The notes: generated by a model not told the origin, from the sequence alone. A stretch of 64,000 nucleotides of DNA from Thunnus maccoyii (GCF_910596095.1 NC_056533.1:32958662-33022661), one strand, 5' to 3'; positions 1-13,727 are shown, counted from the stretch's first letter. Numbers and translations are program-made.

Positions 1-1440
1 GAAATATGGATTAAACTGTATTACGGTGCAGTAGTGTGGACCCTCACTTTCTGAATTTAGCCACAAACCCAACTACGAACCCAGTTTTGCACTTTGCCTC
101 AGTGCAAGTTTAGTTTAGTATGGTTTAATTCATATTTCAAAAGTATTTTTAAGGGTTCTGTGTTTATGGTGGTGTAACCCACATAAATGTATATGGGCAC
201 TAAAGGTCATGAAACAGGCTGTTCTCAGCACATCAGCTCACCCAGTGAGAAAGGGTTGGAGCAGCCAGAGGTATCACTTTTCAACCCAGTTTAGATGAAA
301 CCAAGCCTACTTCTGTATGATGAAAGCCTCGAAGGAACACAGGAAGCCTTGATGGATGCATTCCCATGGAAACCGTGCTCATCCCGCAAAATATGACAGC
401 TACAGTAACTTGGAAAATAATGCTTTTCACAGTAATGCAGAGCAGAGGTAATTGATTTATTGATGTTGATTTGCCACGGTTTTAAGTTAGAATATAGTAG
501 CAAACAATATATAATAAGTTAGTCTAGCGTTAAGTCTTACTTGTCATACACATTTTTTTACAGCCTTCCAAGTGTCCTCAGTACGAGCAGGTAAGTTAGC
601 TATTACGTTAGCTGTGTATTGGTCGTAATAAATTAATGATCTAGCTAGGCCTGCAATACGGTTTTGTAAATGGCTCTCTGTTTTTTGCTTTTATTTCAGA
701 CTTGGTGGTTGTGTGTCCTCAGGACAACAGGACAACATAGAGGAGTACCTGCAGCTGAAGGTATCTGACAAGATAACTCAGTACTATGAGGAACACCGTT
801 CATTCACATTGTTGTATTAGTTTATTAGTTCATCTCATCAGAACACTGCTTGGCCTACGTATCCCAAAGATGCTTTATTTTTCCTAATATTGTCATAGTC
901 ATTCTTCAGTATAATGACTGTGTTGGTATGGTAGTTGATAGTGTTACAGTATCACTTTTCGTGAGTATCAGATATTTAAAATACGGGTATTAGATATATG
1001 TGAAGGCCGACAAGTTTATTATGTGTGTGGATTTTAATCAATAGTAGTCTGTTTCCTACTTGTAGGGTTGGCTACCAAATCTATTCAGGTACCATGTCTG
1101 CCTTTAAGAAGAGGTGGCTTCGTGGGGAGACCACACTGGTTTTGATGCCACTGTGCACGTGGTATTCAAGATAAGAGTTGTCAGAATTTCTTAAAGCAAC
1201 TTATTAGTGACCCTTTTTCCTTTGGCCCATACTGCAGTAAATCTACTATATTTTGCTCAGGCAAGTTACAAGTGTCAGCATATGGTGAATGAGAACATCT
1301 AAGGACACCTGCTGTCAAGCTAAAATGTTTGTGACATTGAAGAGTACTGGTGGGGAAATGAATAGGTGAATTTGTTGATCCACTTACTCATAATTTCATT
1401 GTTTTTAGACATAATATTGATATTAATATATTAATATATG
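1..1440. other. Upstream AT-rich stretch, no clear gene
   Basis: I see no intact gene here. The only coding-like piece is about 712-820 on plus, possibly a far 5' exon of the MULE relic. No terminal inverted repeat was found to mark the element's left edge. Confidence 0.5.
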
Positions 1441-1443
1441 TTA

Positions 1444-3406
1444 TAGGACTAAAGACCCATATATGTCTGACTTGCTGTTTGAAGTATGGCTGGTCAGTAG
1501 GCACAATCACCACCTGTATGTTGCGGATACCATCCACCACTGAGATGTTGGGTGAAAGGCAATAGAAGTCCTGATGGGGCTATTTGAAATTGGCCACACT
1601 CCCACATCTGCTGTGGTGGTACTTAAACATGACCTCCAAATGGAATATGGACAGCAATTTGTATATGCATCAGCCAACAGGGAGATTTACCCCGACCTGC
1701 CATATGTGCAAAGGTGGGCATCACATCAGGAAACATGGTCAAGATAACTACTACACACTACATTTGTAACAATGCAATGATATATAATGTATTTAGTGAA
1801 TGGAATTACACTTTTCTGCAATATGAAAGTGACACAATCACCAACTAAATTAATGTATTTACCAGACTGTTCTGCAAGGTGTGTAGGGAGGAGTATGGCA
1901 CTAAAAATGGTCCAACCATGTTGGCAGCGATGCAAAATCAAGTGGAGAGCTACAACAAGAAGTGCAAGGACAGCTGTGCCCTAATGGGAACATCCTCCCA
2001 GGGAGCTCCTCTTGTTGCTGTGTGTTCTCCCTTGATGAAGAAAGAGCACCAACTGAAGCAAAGTGGGGAGCTGTGTTTCATAGATTCCTCAGGCAATATG
2101 GACAGGGAGAACTGCAGAGTGTTTCTCCTGCTGACCCACAGCTGCACTGGTGGCCTCCTTCTAGGCATTCTTCTCTGCCAGTTGGGGGATGAGCAGACCA
2201 TTCTTGAAGGGCTGGAGCTATTACAACAAATATTTGGAGAGAAGGATTTTGCTGGCAGGGGACAGGCAGGACCACAGATCATTATCATAGGTGAATGTAG
2301 GGCAGAGAGGGGAGCTCTGGGGCAGGCATTTCCTGATGCCACACTTTTCCTGTGGAGCAAGGAGAGTGGTGTGGACCACTGAAACAGACCAACTCTATTC
2401 ACAATGGTCAAAGAAATGCTGTACTGCAAAGATGTAGCCAGGGTGGACAAGCTTTACAGCAAGGCAAGAGAACATCCCCTTGCAGTCAGGTTAGTGCTCA
2501 CTGCAGAATTGTTTTATGTTTAGCCGCAGGACAGAAATTTCCATAATCACATCACATTACATTTGTTAATCCAATGTTATGCAGTCATGAAGCTATTTTG
2601 TTTGGGTACTTTAAGGTTGTTGTTTTTTTTAATTCACTATGCTATTACATTTTTGATGTATGCACATTTCTTATGTTTCTTTTTTTGATCAATTGCAGGT
2701 ATGAAAAATACCTAAAGTACATTGAACAGCTGTACAACAATAGAGAGTGTTGGGCACTCAGTTATAGAAGCAGTCTTCTCACCACAGGAAGCAACACCAA
2801 CAATTTTGTGGAAGCAGCAAAGTGTGTCCTCAAGGACAAGATGCTGCAAAGGAGGCCTTGAATCCTCCTCACTCTTCGAACTCCTTACATCAAGGCTGGA
2901 GACCTACTACAAGACACACATTGTTGATGTTGCCCTTGGATGCTGGGAATCATTCCAGAGATCCAAATTCCCTCCCCAAGATGGCAACATTGCAGCTACG
3001 CAAATTCAGCAGGTGAAATTCAATGGATCTTAACAGGTGTCATTAGATGACATCCTACAGGTTTGTCACAGAGGAATCTATATGCATGCACGTGACTTTA
3101 AAGCAAATATATTGCCCCTTGTATTACTTATATTTTGTATAGATTGCAGAGAAGTTCATGGTGAAGGGATCCACACAAACCTATGTTGTGGACATGGAGT
3201 TGGAGCCGTGTTCGTGCCCTGCAGGACAAACTCGGGCGCCATGCAAACACCAGGCAGCAGTAGCTCAAGTCTACAGCTGTTTATCCAACACTTTTCCTCC
3301 AGCAAGTCCACAGATGACAGCAGAACTGCTCGAACTAACATCGGGAGGTAAAGCCAATATTTTCACAATAACTGATATAGTAACACTCCCAACATTTCCA
3401 GTTTAA
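1444..3406 (+). pseudogene. Decayed Mutator-like (MULE) transposase with SWIM zinc finger
   Basis: Coding fragments follow one another in changing frames: TKDPYMSDLLFEVWL with HNHHLYVADTIHH (about 1450-1550, in-frame stops), VLMGLFEIGHTPTSAVVVLK and QQFVYASANREIYPDLPYV (1568-1712), then an open stretch 1879-2380 with FIDSSGNMDRENCRVFLL and GPQIIIIGECRAERGAL, the DDE-type core. Next come MVKEMLYCKDVARVDKLYSK (2402-2493), YEKYLKYIEQLYNNRECWAL with TGSNTNNFVEA (2700-2855), FELLTSRLETYYKTHIVDV (2870-3030), and TYVVDMELEPCSCPAGQ with APCKHQ (3144-3350). The last has the CxC...CxH pattern of a SWIM zinc finger. The order nuclease-then-SWIM is typical of Mutator-like transposases. Fragments are separated by intron-like gaps with GT/AG ends and broken by stops and frame changes, so it is a dead multi-exon copy. 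A weak upstream exon (712-820, IEEYLQLKVSDKITQYYEEH) may belong to it. Confidence 0.7.
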
Positions 3407-3834
3407 ATTGCACAATAAGGGATAGATGCTTAATTTTACTTCAAGTGGCCAATTAGGCCACCAAGCCACTGAATTTGGTGGCCAGAGCAAGTCATTTCAT
3501 TGTTTATTTGGGCCACCAATGCTGTGTTTTTAGTGGCCACACAGTAGAATTTAGTAGTCAAGGGCCACTGGGCCATGATTAATGTTGATCCCCCTTATGT
3601 TTTATATAAACAATCTCTTCGGACTTCTCACAACCCCTGAGACTCACTCAGCCAGCATGTCAGTCATTTAAGGGTACGTAATAAACAATAGTAACATCAA
3701 TAATGGCAAAAATGTATAAAAGTGATGAAATATATTTTATATCAGATTCTATCTTATTCAAACAGCACTACATTTTACACCCATGACCCCTTGTCCTAAT
3801 TTCCATACATTTTGTAATAACTGAATTGTATGCA

Positions 3835-3880
3835 GTGGTGGACAAAGTACTGCAGCAAAAATACTGATACTGTAGAACAA
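3835..3880. repeat. hAT-like terminal fragment
   Basis: The sequence CAGTGGTGGACAAAGTACT is, from memory, the terminus of a transposon family very common in fish. Only one end is present and no target duplication could be identified. Confidence 0.35.
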
Positions 3881-3908
3881 GAAATTCTAAATCTAACTAA
3901 CCCTAACT

Positions 3909-4250
3909 TTAAAGGGATAGTTCGGATTTTTTGAAGTGGGACTGTATGAGGTAGTAATCCATAGTCAGTCTATTGCCTACAGTAGATAGGTGTCAGCACG
4001 CTCCCAGTTTGGAGAAGCAGACAGAAGTACCAGCACTGTTATGGACAGGGCCAGCAGCAAAATGTATTTTAGCCACGTAAATAAAGGCCCACTTAAAACA
4101 AATCAATATTAGTTTAAGTGTACACTATATTTAGAATATTTTCACCGCTTTACCTTGCCATCAGACAGCACTTTCTTTTGGCACTGCATTTTCTCAACTG
4201 TAGAACTTCCATATTCCTATGCATGCCATGCGCTGTATTATGCCACAGAT
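3909..4250. mobile_element. TTAA-type MITE, left end only
   Basis: Starts TTAAAGGGATAGTTCGG, recognisable from memory as the end of a dispersed teleost MITE. The matching inverted right end is not visible downstream, so the copy is truncated or its right terminus has decayed; the end coordinate is approximate. Confidence 0.45.
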
Positions 4251-4726
4251 CAGCTATTTGGATCAGGAAGTGCCACTGAGGCATAATACATAATAATTTA
4301 TTCATTGTGGGTTTTGTTTTGTTTTTTTTAAATTTCGTAAACTGTAAGAGAAATGTTGAATGCTCACTGTAATAAACCTGCCAACTGTTTCGTTAACCAC
4401 TCAATCTTTTCATATTTACTCCTCAGAGCCCAGATAAACAAAGTAGCATGATAGCCTAAATGGAATACAAGTGCTACAGTAGGGAGCTGTTTCTTATTTC
4501 CCAGTTTCTTTTAAGTGTATAATAGTTATATATTTACATGGTGACAACAATTTAAGCTTTGTGTTGGTACATATTGTCACATGTATTATCACATTCATTT
4601 TATGATCCTTACAGCACAAGCACACTTTTTTATACAATGTAACAACCATGCCATTAAGAGTCACTTTCTTTGACAGTTCTCCTCTTTCAGTGTACTTATT
4701 CAATAAAATGTCAATTTTTAGTTGGT

Positions 4727-5460
4727 AATACTATGGAACATATTGTACACATTTGTCTATATTGCATGGGAAAGGAAACCATCCATTTTGTTGAAAGGAT
4801 ATGGTAAAGACTTTGTAATACCATGGGATTTCAATTTACTCACTCTGTAAGTTGTAATATCTTACCTAATAACATTGCAAAACATAGATGGTGGAGGTTT
4901 ATGTTATTGCATGGAAAAGGGAATAACCAGTTACAAAGAGAGCCTGGTAAAACCATGGAAACAAACAAGACTTCCTTTTACACTTCAGTTTCAGCTTGCT
5001 TACTGAGTAAACTGTCAAAACTACAAACAGTCATGTGTGCTTTATTATTCATGTACAAATGAAGGAAACATACATTTGTCTCCAAACTTATTTGGTCTAC
5101 TGCTTGTAAATTATCATGTTTTACTTGGTAACGTTATAGGACAAATATGGTACAAGTTCCTGTTAACTGCATGGATAAGGGAATAATTATTACAAAAGAT
5201 ATGGTAAGAACATGGTACTACCATGGTATCACATATTAAGGATAGTATAAAGGAAGCCTTGTTTGTTTTCATGCATGAAAACAAACAAGGTAAATTGTCT
5301 TGTTTTACTTAGTAATATTGCAGAACATGCATGGTGCAAGTTTGTGTTGATTGGATGGAAAAGGGAATAATCTATTACAAAATATATGGTAAGAGCCTGG
5401 TCATACCATGAAAACAAACAAGGCTACATTTCACAGCACAGTTTCAGCTTACTGAGAAAA

Positions 5461-5464
<4 letters not shown>
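4727..5464. repeat. Decayed tandem array, about four units
   Basis: Related units begin near 4727, 4866, 5129 and 5309. Each runs TAAT/TAAC...TTG/TA-GGACA...CATGG(A)AAAGGGAATAA...TTACAAA...ATGGTAA..CCATG. Three of the four share AAGGGAATAA and two end ACCATG-AAACAAACAAG. Spacing is irregular (about 140-260 bp), so units have been trimmed by indels. No coding function is apparent. Confidence 0.6.

Positions 5465-5492
<28 letters not shown>
5465..5492. repeat. Poly-A run (28 bp) at the end of the tandem array
   Basis: An uninterrupted run of A directly abuts the last array unit. It could be a simple homopolymer or the tail of a retroposed copy. Confidence 0.8.
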
Positions 5493-5496
<4 letters not shown>

Positions 5497-8400
5497 AAAA
5501 ACTGTTCCTGTGGAGGTTGTTGCTGGGTAAGTATAAAGTATTTCTAATAAACCCTTTATAAATGGATATAGCCACAAACAATAACTATATAAGAAAAAGT
5601 AATCTTTTGGAAATTAGATTTCTAGAAAGTTAATTTCTAGATAGGACATAATTAAACTTGGGCTGTTGCCAACATAAACCTTGGATAACTACTAATTTAT
5701 GATGGGAGGATGTGTTTCTAAGATTTGGTTGCCTACTTTCCTATAAAGTATGCAATTATATTATTATTACCAGCCTAAGACTGTAACAACTACACAGTAT
5801 GTAGTTGGGTTGATGGGTAATAATGAAGGTTTTTCTTATGGTATTTCAGTTATAGTTTCTGTATTTACCTACTTATTACCAGTGGTAATTAGCCAATAAT
5901 ATGCTATAATTTATCATATGTTTACCCAGACAAGCAGAAAGAATTAAATAATTAATTAATTTGAATTAATTTTTAAAATTAATGTTTCTGCAAATTTTAA
6001 CACTGCAAATATTCTTCATAATACGAAGTATTTTTGTCTATAACGAGTCCTAAAGCTCCTCTTAATACAAGTAAAAAAATCTATAAATGACAGGAGAATA
6101 TCTATTGTTCTGTTCTCAAGGTTGTTAGTGTTAGTTGCATTCAGATGCAGTTATTCTGTTTACTTGGCATTCATTTAAAGTCGAATTTTCAAACCCAACT
6201 GGGGTTTTTCGTTAGAAGAAAACGTCTTGAAAAATCAATGTGAGACTAAATGACTCATTAAAGCTGATGGTCTTTGTAGTGAAGCAGGCTAATTATTGTA
6301 ATTTATTGGCCTTGATAGATACACAGTATTATGTATAAACTGCACAACAGAAGAATACTGATTCTAACTGCTTTACTTCTTTAATAAGATGGAGGAGAAG
6401 TAACAATTTATTCTTATCCTTTGTTCCTTGATTGTCTGTTAAAGTACTGTTACATATGATGTTGTGTTTTTCATCTGATAAGTACAAAAAGGAATGAGCT
6501 GTCTGACATCAACCATGGCAATTTTTTACACAAAAGATATCAAAACTATTGCCAAAATTTTCCATCACTTGAACTCATGAAACCAAAGATTGGCATTTTT
6601 GGAACAATTGTGCAAAGATTAAATTCACCATGTTGACTTTTTGTAGTGTATGATACACTATCACTGGCTTTCTTATAGTATGTGAACACAGCTGAATAGT
6701 TAGAGTATGTCTAAAAATCCCAAATCATGATCATCAATCTGAGGCAAACAAAGTAAGTAAATAAGTAACACCAAAGTTCAACTGCTGTAGAAAGTCAGAA
6801 ACATGGATCAGCCAAACTTTAAAATTTATAGAGAGCTTATGTGAACAGGCAGTGCGTATAATTATCATAATAGAAAATTTACAGATGTGGTGATGTTTCA
6901 CTTGTTTCAAGTTGAAATCAGAACAGATTAACGAATGGCTCAAAGTTGTATGAATGAGGTTTGCCAGCAGGACAATGATCCTGAACATACAGTACACTGA
7001 GAAGCTGTGTCAAGCCTAGTCGAGGTTCAAGGGGAAAACAATGTGTTTTTTGCATGGCCTTTCCTCTTTATTCACCTGACCTCAAAATATGCACTGAAAG
7101 TCTTTGATCTACAAATAACTGTAAATATTCGACAAACTAAAAATACCCAAATTTTTGGCCCACATGTGATGAAAACTATAGCTTTTGTGAAATACCATTT
7201 TTAATGGTGTTCTGAGAAAAAAAACAACAATAACAATGAAAATACCCAAAAACTACAAAAAACAAAACTTGTTAAAATAAAATAATTTTTTTTTAAAAAC
7301 CTGGTGGATGATCAGGTTATACAAAGTGAATGTTAGCTCTAGCTAATACTGCAGTAACCCTGTTTTGCATCATAAAGGTGGATTGCAGTTACGATGCAGA
7401 GCAGATGATCCTGTTTCAATGATGATTTTAATGATATCTGTCTTGTAAGAGCAGGATTTCAGTTGGATCAAAGCCAGAGCTCAGCGCAGCCTCCTGATTG
7501 TGAGAGTCAATTTCTCTTATGCAGGAGATGTAACAATTAAAACATTTCAGATCCAATGAGTAGCTCTTGACTTGCTCTGCTATCATGTCCCCCGCTTGAG
7601 AATGAAGTTGAAAATAAAATGCCATTTCTCCTTGCTCATCTCAGTCATTTTCTCTGTCTTCACACCGTGTATGGCATATTGAAGCTAAATTGTGTGCTTA
7701 GGATGATGCAACACACTGAAGTGTGATGCTGCTTTAGGAAATGTTTGTTTGCTGTCTTACCAGGGGTTAGAGGAGAAGATCAATATCGATTTCCATCTCT
7801 GTGCATTCAAAAGAGATTTGTTTGTTTTGCTTAGCTTACCTGGAAGCAGAGGGAAACAGCTGGCAATAACTCAAAAAGACAAAAAGAAATACACACCTTT
7901 CAACAGCTCCAAAATCTTAATTACATGTTGTATCTTTTTAGGTAGCTGCTAGCCAACAATACACCCAATATTGTTGTTTAGAGTTCAGAAAGGTTAGAGC
8001 CAGAAACTTCACAAGAAAGACAGGACTTCTAAAATGCTACGCACACCTGCTTGTTCTGTAACTGCTCGTAAACCACAATGCCTCATTTTCTCTTTCCAGG
8101 CTTTTTACATATACACATACAATGTGTAAATAAAACAGCTTTGGGTTTGTTCAAAAGCACCTTTGATGGTGCTAGACTAGCTGTTTCCTCCTGCTTCTGG
8201 TCTTTGAGCAAAGCTAAGCTAAACATGTCTTGGAGCTACTTGTAGCGGTTGCACAGAGATGATATTGATATTGAACTTCTCATCTAGTTCCTGGAAAAAA
8301 AACAAATATATTCATAATACAGTATTTATTTGTTTTTTATATGACGTGTTCAGTTATGGTCATTATATGACATGTATGTATGTATATAATATATACACAC

Positions 8401-11400
8401 AGAAACTTATGTTGCTTAATATATGATGTAGCCTATTTTCTGATTGTTTCTTCTGCACTGAAATGCCACAGTTCTAAAAACAATCTATGAAACCAAAACC
8501 ATGGGCACCAGACTGTGTGGTAAAGGATCTTCTTGAGAGGCCTGAATTTCACTGCCAAAATGGGGAGGCCTGCATTATACATTTAATGGGTGCCAGATTT
8601 AAGAGCCAAGTCAAGATGAAACAGAATTTAACAGAATTATTCTCTTTAATAATCCCATGATGACCTACTCCTAACGCTGTGTAGTTTATAGAAAGTTCTT
8701 GAGTGAAGACATGGTATATTTTTATGTCCTGTATCACTAAGATATTTTATAGTCTCATATTTTGTGGCTAAAGGCCTAGAGAGGAAAGTGAACTTAGTGG
8801 TAGCATTTAAAAATTATAGCATGACACATGTCAAGGTCTCTCCTAGTACCTTTCAGCCATTCACTGCTTCCTTTGCCTACTGAGAATAATTGCACATTTA
8901 GAGGCTAATAATTTGCCTGAGGCTGTGAATCAGCAAATGGAGAAGGTGGAATTTTAAATTACTTAAAAGACATTTTAAACCAGCAATACCTGGAGAGGAG
9001 ATACTGATTTAATTGTATAGTAGAATGAAGCATTTAACCCTTTCAGGAATTAATTCAATCATAAGTTTTGTTTAGCCAAACCTTGTCCCAGGTTTGTTTC
9101 CTTGGCTATATGTGCCCCCTGAGTAAATAATATCATAGGTGTTATGATGTATAAATATAGTCTGAGGTTCTGAAGGCAAAATATGTGTTTTATGATGACT
9201 CTGATGAAGGTCCCAAGCTGAAATACATAAATCTCACAGTAAAGTTGGTCTTTATACAGCACGTTTTGCTTGAGTTTTACTACGAAATTCTGAGGGTGCA
9301 TACTGTTCTGCTTCTATGGTTGTATAGATATTACACATAATAATTAGTCATACAGTGTGATTACAGCCCTACAGCACACTTACGTTTGACCTACAGAAAT
9401 AATGTATCAAAGTGCTGAATGTAGGTGTAAAAATGTGCAGAAATACTGATAAAATGAAATTCTAGAATTATGTGTAACATTGTTTGGTTATACATGTGAA
9501 CATTTCATCATTATTTTAGTAAGAACATGCACTTCAGCGCTGAATGGAAGCATAAGTCAAATGAGTACAATATAAACTCTACATTCATGTTTTAGGCACA
9601 GAAAACCACATCACATTGAAATACTGATGAAAGTGTTCCTGATATTTTAAATAGCTGAAAATGATTTTTCTTGACCTGAACTCTTGTTTGCGAGATTGAT
9701 TGCGAATTTGAGATTTTTTCTGAGGTGCTGTGTGCATCTCCACCTCATTCTGCAATTTTGAATTCATGATTTAATATATCACAAAAAAGATGTAAAAAAA
9801 TATATAATCATGTAGAATTATAGGAAAGACTCAAAGGAATCCCTATATTTTAAATGGTTAAAATGGCTTTTGAATGTTTGTCCAATGTAGTGGACACCAG
9901 CTGGACATGAACATGTTATTTTAGTGAGTGAATATAAAAATGTCTCCTCTTCATCATGTAATACATAAAATATCTTCTGTCTAGTGTCTATGAAGTATCT
10001 CGATTTTAAACATTACTAAGAGGCTCATTTGTTTGATTCACAGGCTGGAACTGTGAAGATACTCTATGCAAAACAACAAATTAAAGGATGTCCACACTCT
10101 CTAGCTCTCTTGTTCTATTTTGATTGTTTTGATTATTTTGAGTTAGTGTGTGATAGAAAGGAAAGTATAGAGAAGAAATAAGAGGAATGATGATCGTAAG
10201 AGTGTTTATGGCATTGCTGTACTCTACAGATTCCCAATTTCCAAATATAATCAAACCCCTGTGTAAGAGTACATTGTCTTTATGCAGCAAAATGCATTTT
10301 TTATTCTACTGTGTTTCTAAAACTTTTTTTTATTATTATTACACTTGTAGAAAGATGTGATTATGTCTGAATGATATAAAAAGCTGTCGGATGTGCAACA
10401 CATCTAGTTAATTTTATTCAGGATTTACAGTGTGTTCCTTCAGGCGATTCTTTTGAACTTCATCCTCTTGCAGCCTTGTCTCGACTTGGGGAGCGTGGTG
10501 GGAGTGAATCTCACAGAGCGCCATATCTCTAATGATGCATACGTGGCCCAAGGCCAGCAGTTATGCATTGCTTTAAGAAACTGTCACTTACATAAAATGC
10601 AAAAGTTGACTTATTCCTGTCCTGAGATGTAAAGTTATTAATCTTTTAACTCACTAACTCACAACATTTAGTTGATATGTTACTAGAATTGTAAGGGCCA
10701 TACCAGCTTATTCTTAGACTTTGTGCACTGATGATTTTCACTGGTTGGCATTTTGCCAGTATCCTGAAATGACCTACAATGAGCAATTCATTTAGTTTTA
10801 GGAGTGGGAATATAACCAAGCATAGCTCCAACCATTACACTCAGGTATGCCGAGAATTGGGTCACAGCACTAACTACATCAACTAATCATCTCTAATAGA
10901 TAATCTAGCAGCCATCTTCAGTTCAAGGACCATCAACATGCTGAGTGACACTAGAGAGGATGAATACTGGGTCACCCTGAGGGAAATCATTTGTATCCCA
11001 GGCAAAATGGTTCCCCTTTACATTGCGAATCACTTGTAATTACCTGTTTGCATACACATTGATGCACATTTTATTTTTGTATGAAATGATAGTGTAATTA
11101 TCCAGTTCATCTTTAAATGAAAGATGCTCACCTGTGGATGTCTTGTCTTCTTTAAATTAGTGGACTTCCCTGCTTGGAGTGTCAGTTTCCTTCAAGTATT
11201 CTTAAAATTAAAGCACTCACAATTAAGACTTTTTGGAAATAAATCACTCAGGTGTTGCAACAGGTTCCTCCTCCTCTCCTTCTGTAAGGTATAGAGATCC
11301 TTGCACCTCCCCCTTTGCAACCTAGACAGTTTCCCTGCACATGCACAGTGTACACACTGATGCATAGACAGAGGGTGGAGATTTGAGATGAGAGGTCAGT

Positions 11401-12800
11401 ACCTCCTCTCAGGTGTGGGCGGGGTGTTCTCTCACTTAAAGAGTAATAGATTAGCAGACTTTCACACCATTTTTAGCATCATGACATCATGCAGATGGAG
11501 AACTTTGCTAGTGCAAAACATTAAGATCCCAGCCCATTAAGTCACTTTACATCTAAATATTAAAGACAGTTTTGAAAGCACTTGTATTTACAATGTATTT
11601 ACATTTGCATATGTTTACTGCACTGGTTCCTTTCCATATGTTTGGATGTGCAGTACAATTATCAATGTGTTTACAGCTGCAGTCGAATGCATCCTCCAGT
11701 CTTGACTTATGTAACTGCTAAGATGTTTTGTGTTATGGAGAAATATATTCCTTGAGTTGTAAATCAAATAACCGTATTCGGATAATTCCCTTTGCAAGTT
11801 GCAGAGACCGACGACTGAGCTTCTCATTGTTTAATTGGCCAGGCTCGGGTTGTCCTGCACAAAGCCGTAGAGAGCACAGCGGGTGTCTGCGTCTCAGGAG
11901 TAAGAGCTAAGTTTAGTAAATCCTCTAAGTGTGTTTCTCAATGACAGCACATGTTGGGCAGTCTGCAGGGAAACTCACGAATGCATCACCTCACATGCAA
12001 ACACACTGCAGACACACACGTACTGCACATATTTACTGAGACAAACACGATGTACTGCCATGCACGTGCACACATGCATAGCTTGGCAATACATGCAAAT
12101 GAGGACTATGAACCCTAATTGCATTCTGAAGTATAAGATGTTTGAATGTTAGTGGTTTATAATAGCCATATATATATATCTGGAAGGCATAAGAATGCTT
12201 AAAAACTATGAACAAAAATTAACTAATATCAACTTTAAATGTTTGGGTTTTTTTTATGACTGTTTGCACAGTTGCTCACAAATGTGTTTTATTTTGCAAA
12301 TGAGGACTTATCTCTGTTGGGATTTATTTTTAACTTCCAGAAACACAAGAGGTCAGAGCAGGATGGAGAGTCAAGATAGAAACTCTGCACTCTGACCTTC
12401 TGGAGATTACTTTTGATTGTACAGGACTCTGTAGGTCTCTATTTAAAACAGTCTTCACAAGTATTTTGTAATATATCTTCAGTTGCTTTTCACAGAGAAA
12501 ATCAAACCAGAACAGGATAAAGCATACATAATAAATGAAAACAATAAACACACAGTAGGTGAATAAAATAAAACTATTCTCTGAAGACAAACTGTGCTAG
12601 CGTCTTTGACTACAAAGTCACCTTAAGATTTAAGCCTGGATCTAGAGACAGCTTGAAGCGCACAGTGCCAAAAGATAAGTACATTTAAGAAAAAGTACAA
12701 ATTTCTCTATCACTAGGAATAATGTCATGAACTTAAAAATATCATATACTACCTGGGTGGAGTGCTGAGATACAGATCAAACACTCAAAATGTCATCTGG
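5493..12800. other. AT-rich intergenic region without recognisable gene
   Basis: Only short chance reading frames occur. I found no exon with domain similarity, tRNA or autonomous transposon. A dinucleotide-poor stretch rich in CACA/TGCA lies around 11990-12090. Part of it is the 3' flank of pamr1. Confidence 0.5.
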
Positions 12801-12808
12801 AGAATTTC

Positions 12809-12814
12809 TTTATT
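12809..12814 (-). terminator. Candidate polyadenylation signal of pamr1
   Basis: The minus strand reads AATAAA here, about 340 nt downstream of the pamr1 stop codon, a normal distance for a short 3' UTR. No transcript evidence is available. Confidence 0.35.
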
Positions 12815-13154
12815 TTTGAAATCTTTATCCAATTTTTCCAAAGTATATAACATTTAGAGATCATGAGGGTGTGTATCTCGACCAGCTCATAATGAATTGT
12901 TTGAAGTTCATTTGGCTTAACAGGTGCAAATACAGAGCAGTAACATCCATACATAAGACAGACAATTGGAGTTCTCACCTCACATGATATTGACATACTG
13001 TAGATAGCAGGTACTCAATTATCACAGTATTATCACTGTCAAGAACCTCTCCACCATTTTTATCATCTCTGAGCATAACAAATTTGGAACAAAATGGAGA
13101 TGTAAAAGGTAAATTCTTGAAAATCAGCTTTAAATTAAAGTTTTTGAAAAATAT

Positions 13155-13727
13155 CTACTTCATATTTTCCTTTATCCAGTCTCGAAAGTTGGCTATTTTT
13201 GTCTGAACTGTGTAAGTCTGTTGGTGGCAGTTTGTTTCCTCATAGATGAAACTCTCTAAACCAAGCAACTGCCAGCTTGCACTAGAGGCTCCCTGAGTCT
13301 CCTCGTGACTGGACAAGTTGCCACTTGTGGATGAAAACACAGGCGGTGTGATTGCGATGCCTGGGATAACTCTGGGACAAGGGCTTTGAGGACTGGATGG
13401 TTTGCTAATGACACACAATGTATTGTGACTGAGCACTGTGGAATGTGCTCCTCCTTTAGCAAATGCCCTTTCACATTGAGCAATATCACCCAACTCAACA
13501 AGTTTCGTCTGGCTTAAGGGAGTGTAGTGGCTTGAACTCTTGTGATCATTTGGGGACATCCACCCCACAGTAAAAGCCTCCTGAGCCATCACCTCTCCTC
13601 CTTGTATTTCGGGTAGACATACTGGTAACACACGCTCACTGATCTTGGCTTTGTCCATAAGCTTGAGCACAGCCACATCAGAGTCTGGTGAAGAGAAAAA
13701 ATCTGGATGCACCAAGATGTCTGAAAC
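13155..13727 (-). CDS. pamr1: pamr1 coding exon 11 (S1-like domain, C-terminal half, stop)
   Basis: The exon encodes [11 protein letters not shown], the Asp motif [19 protein letters not shown], then [10 protein letters not shown] and finally [13 protein letters not shown] before TAG. The position of the nucleophile Ser reads CPRVIPGIA, so no GDSGG is present. The frame-correct acceptor is CAACAG before 13727; a nearer CAG at 13721 would break the frame. Confidence 0.95.
   Translation of the reverse strand, partial: VSDILVHPDFFSSPDSDVAVLKLMDKAKISERVLPVCLPEIQGGEVMAQEAFTVGWMSPNDHKSSSHYTPLSQTKLVELGDIAQCERAFAKGGAHSTVLSHNTLCVISKPSSPQSPCPRVIPGIAITPPVFSSTSGNLSSHEETQGASSASWQLLGLESFIYEETNCHQQTYTVQTKIANFRDWIKENMK

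Noticed and set aside
1950..2450. 166-aa minus-strand reading frame
   Set aside because: Antisense shadow of the MULE transposase fragment on plus.
13155..13721. Alternative acceptor TTTCAG for pamr1 exon 11
   Set aside because: It breaks the frame with exon 10, whereas CAACAG before 13727 keeps it and adds the conserved VSDILVHP.
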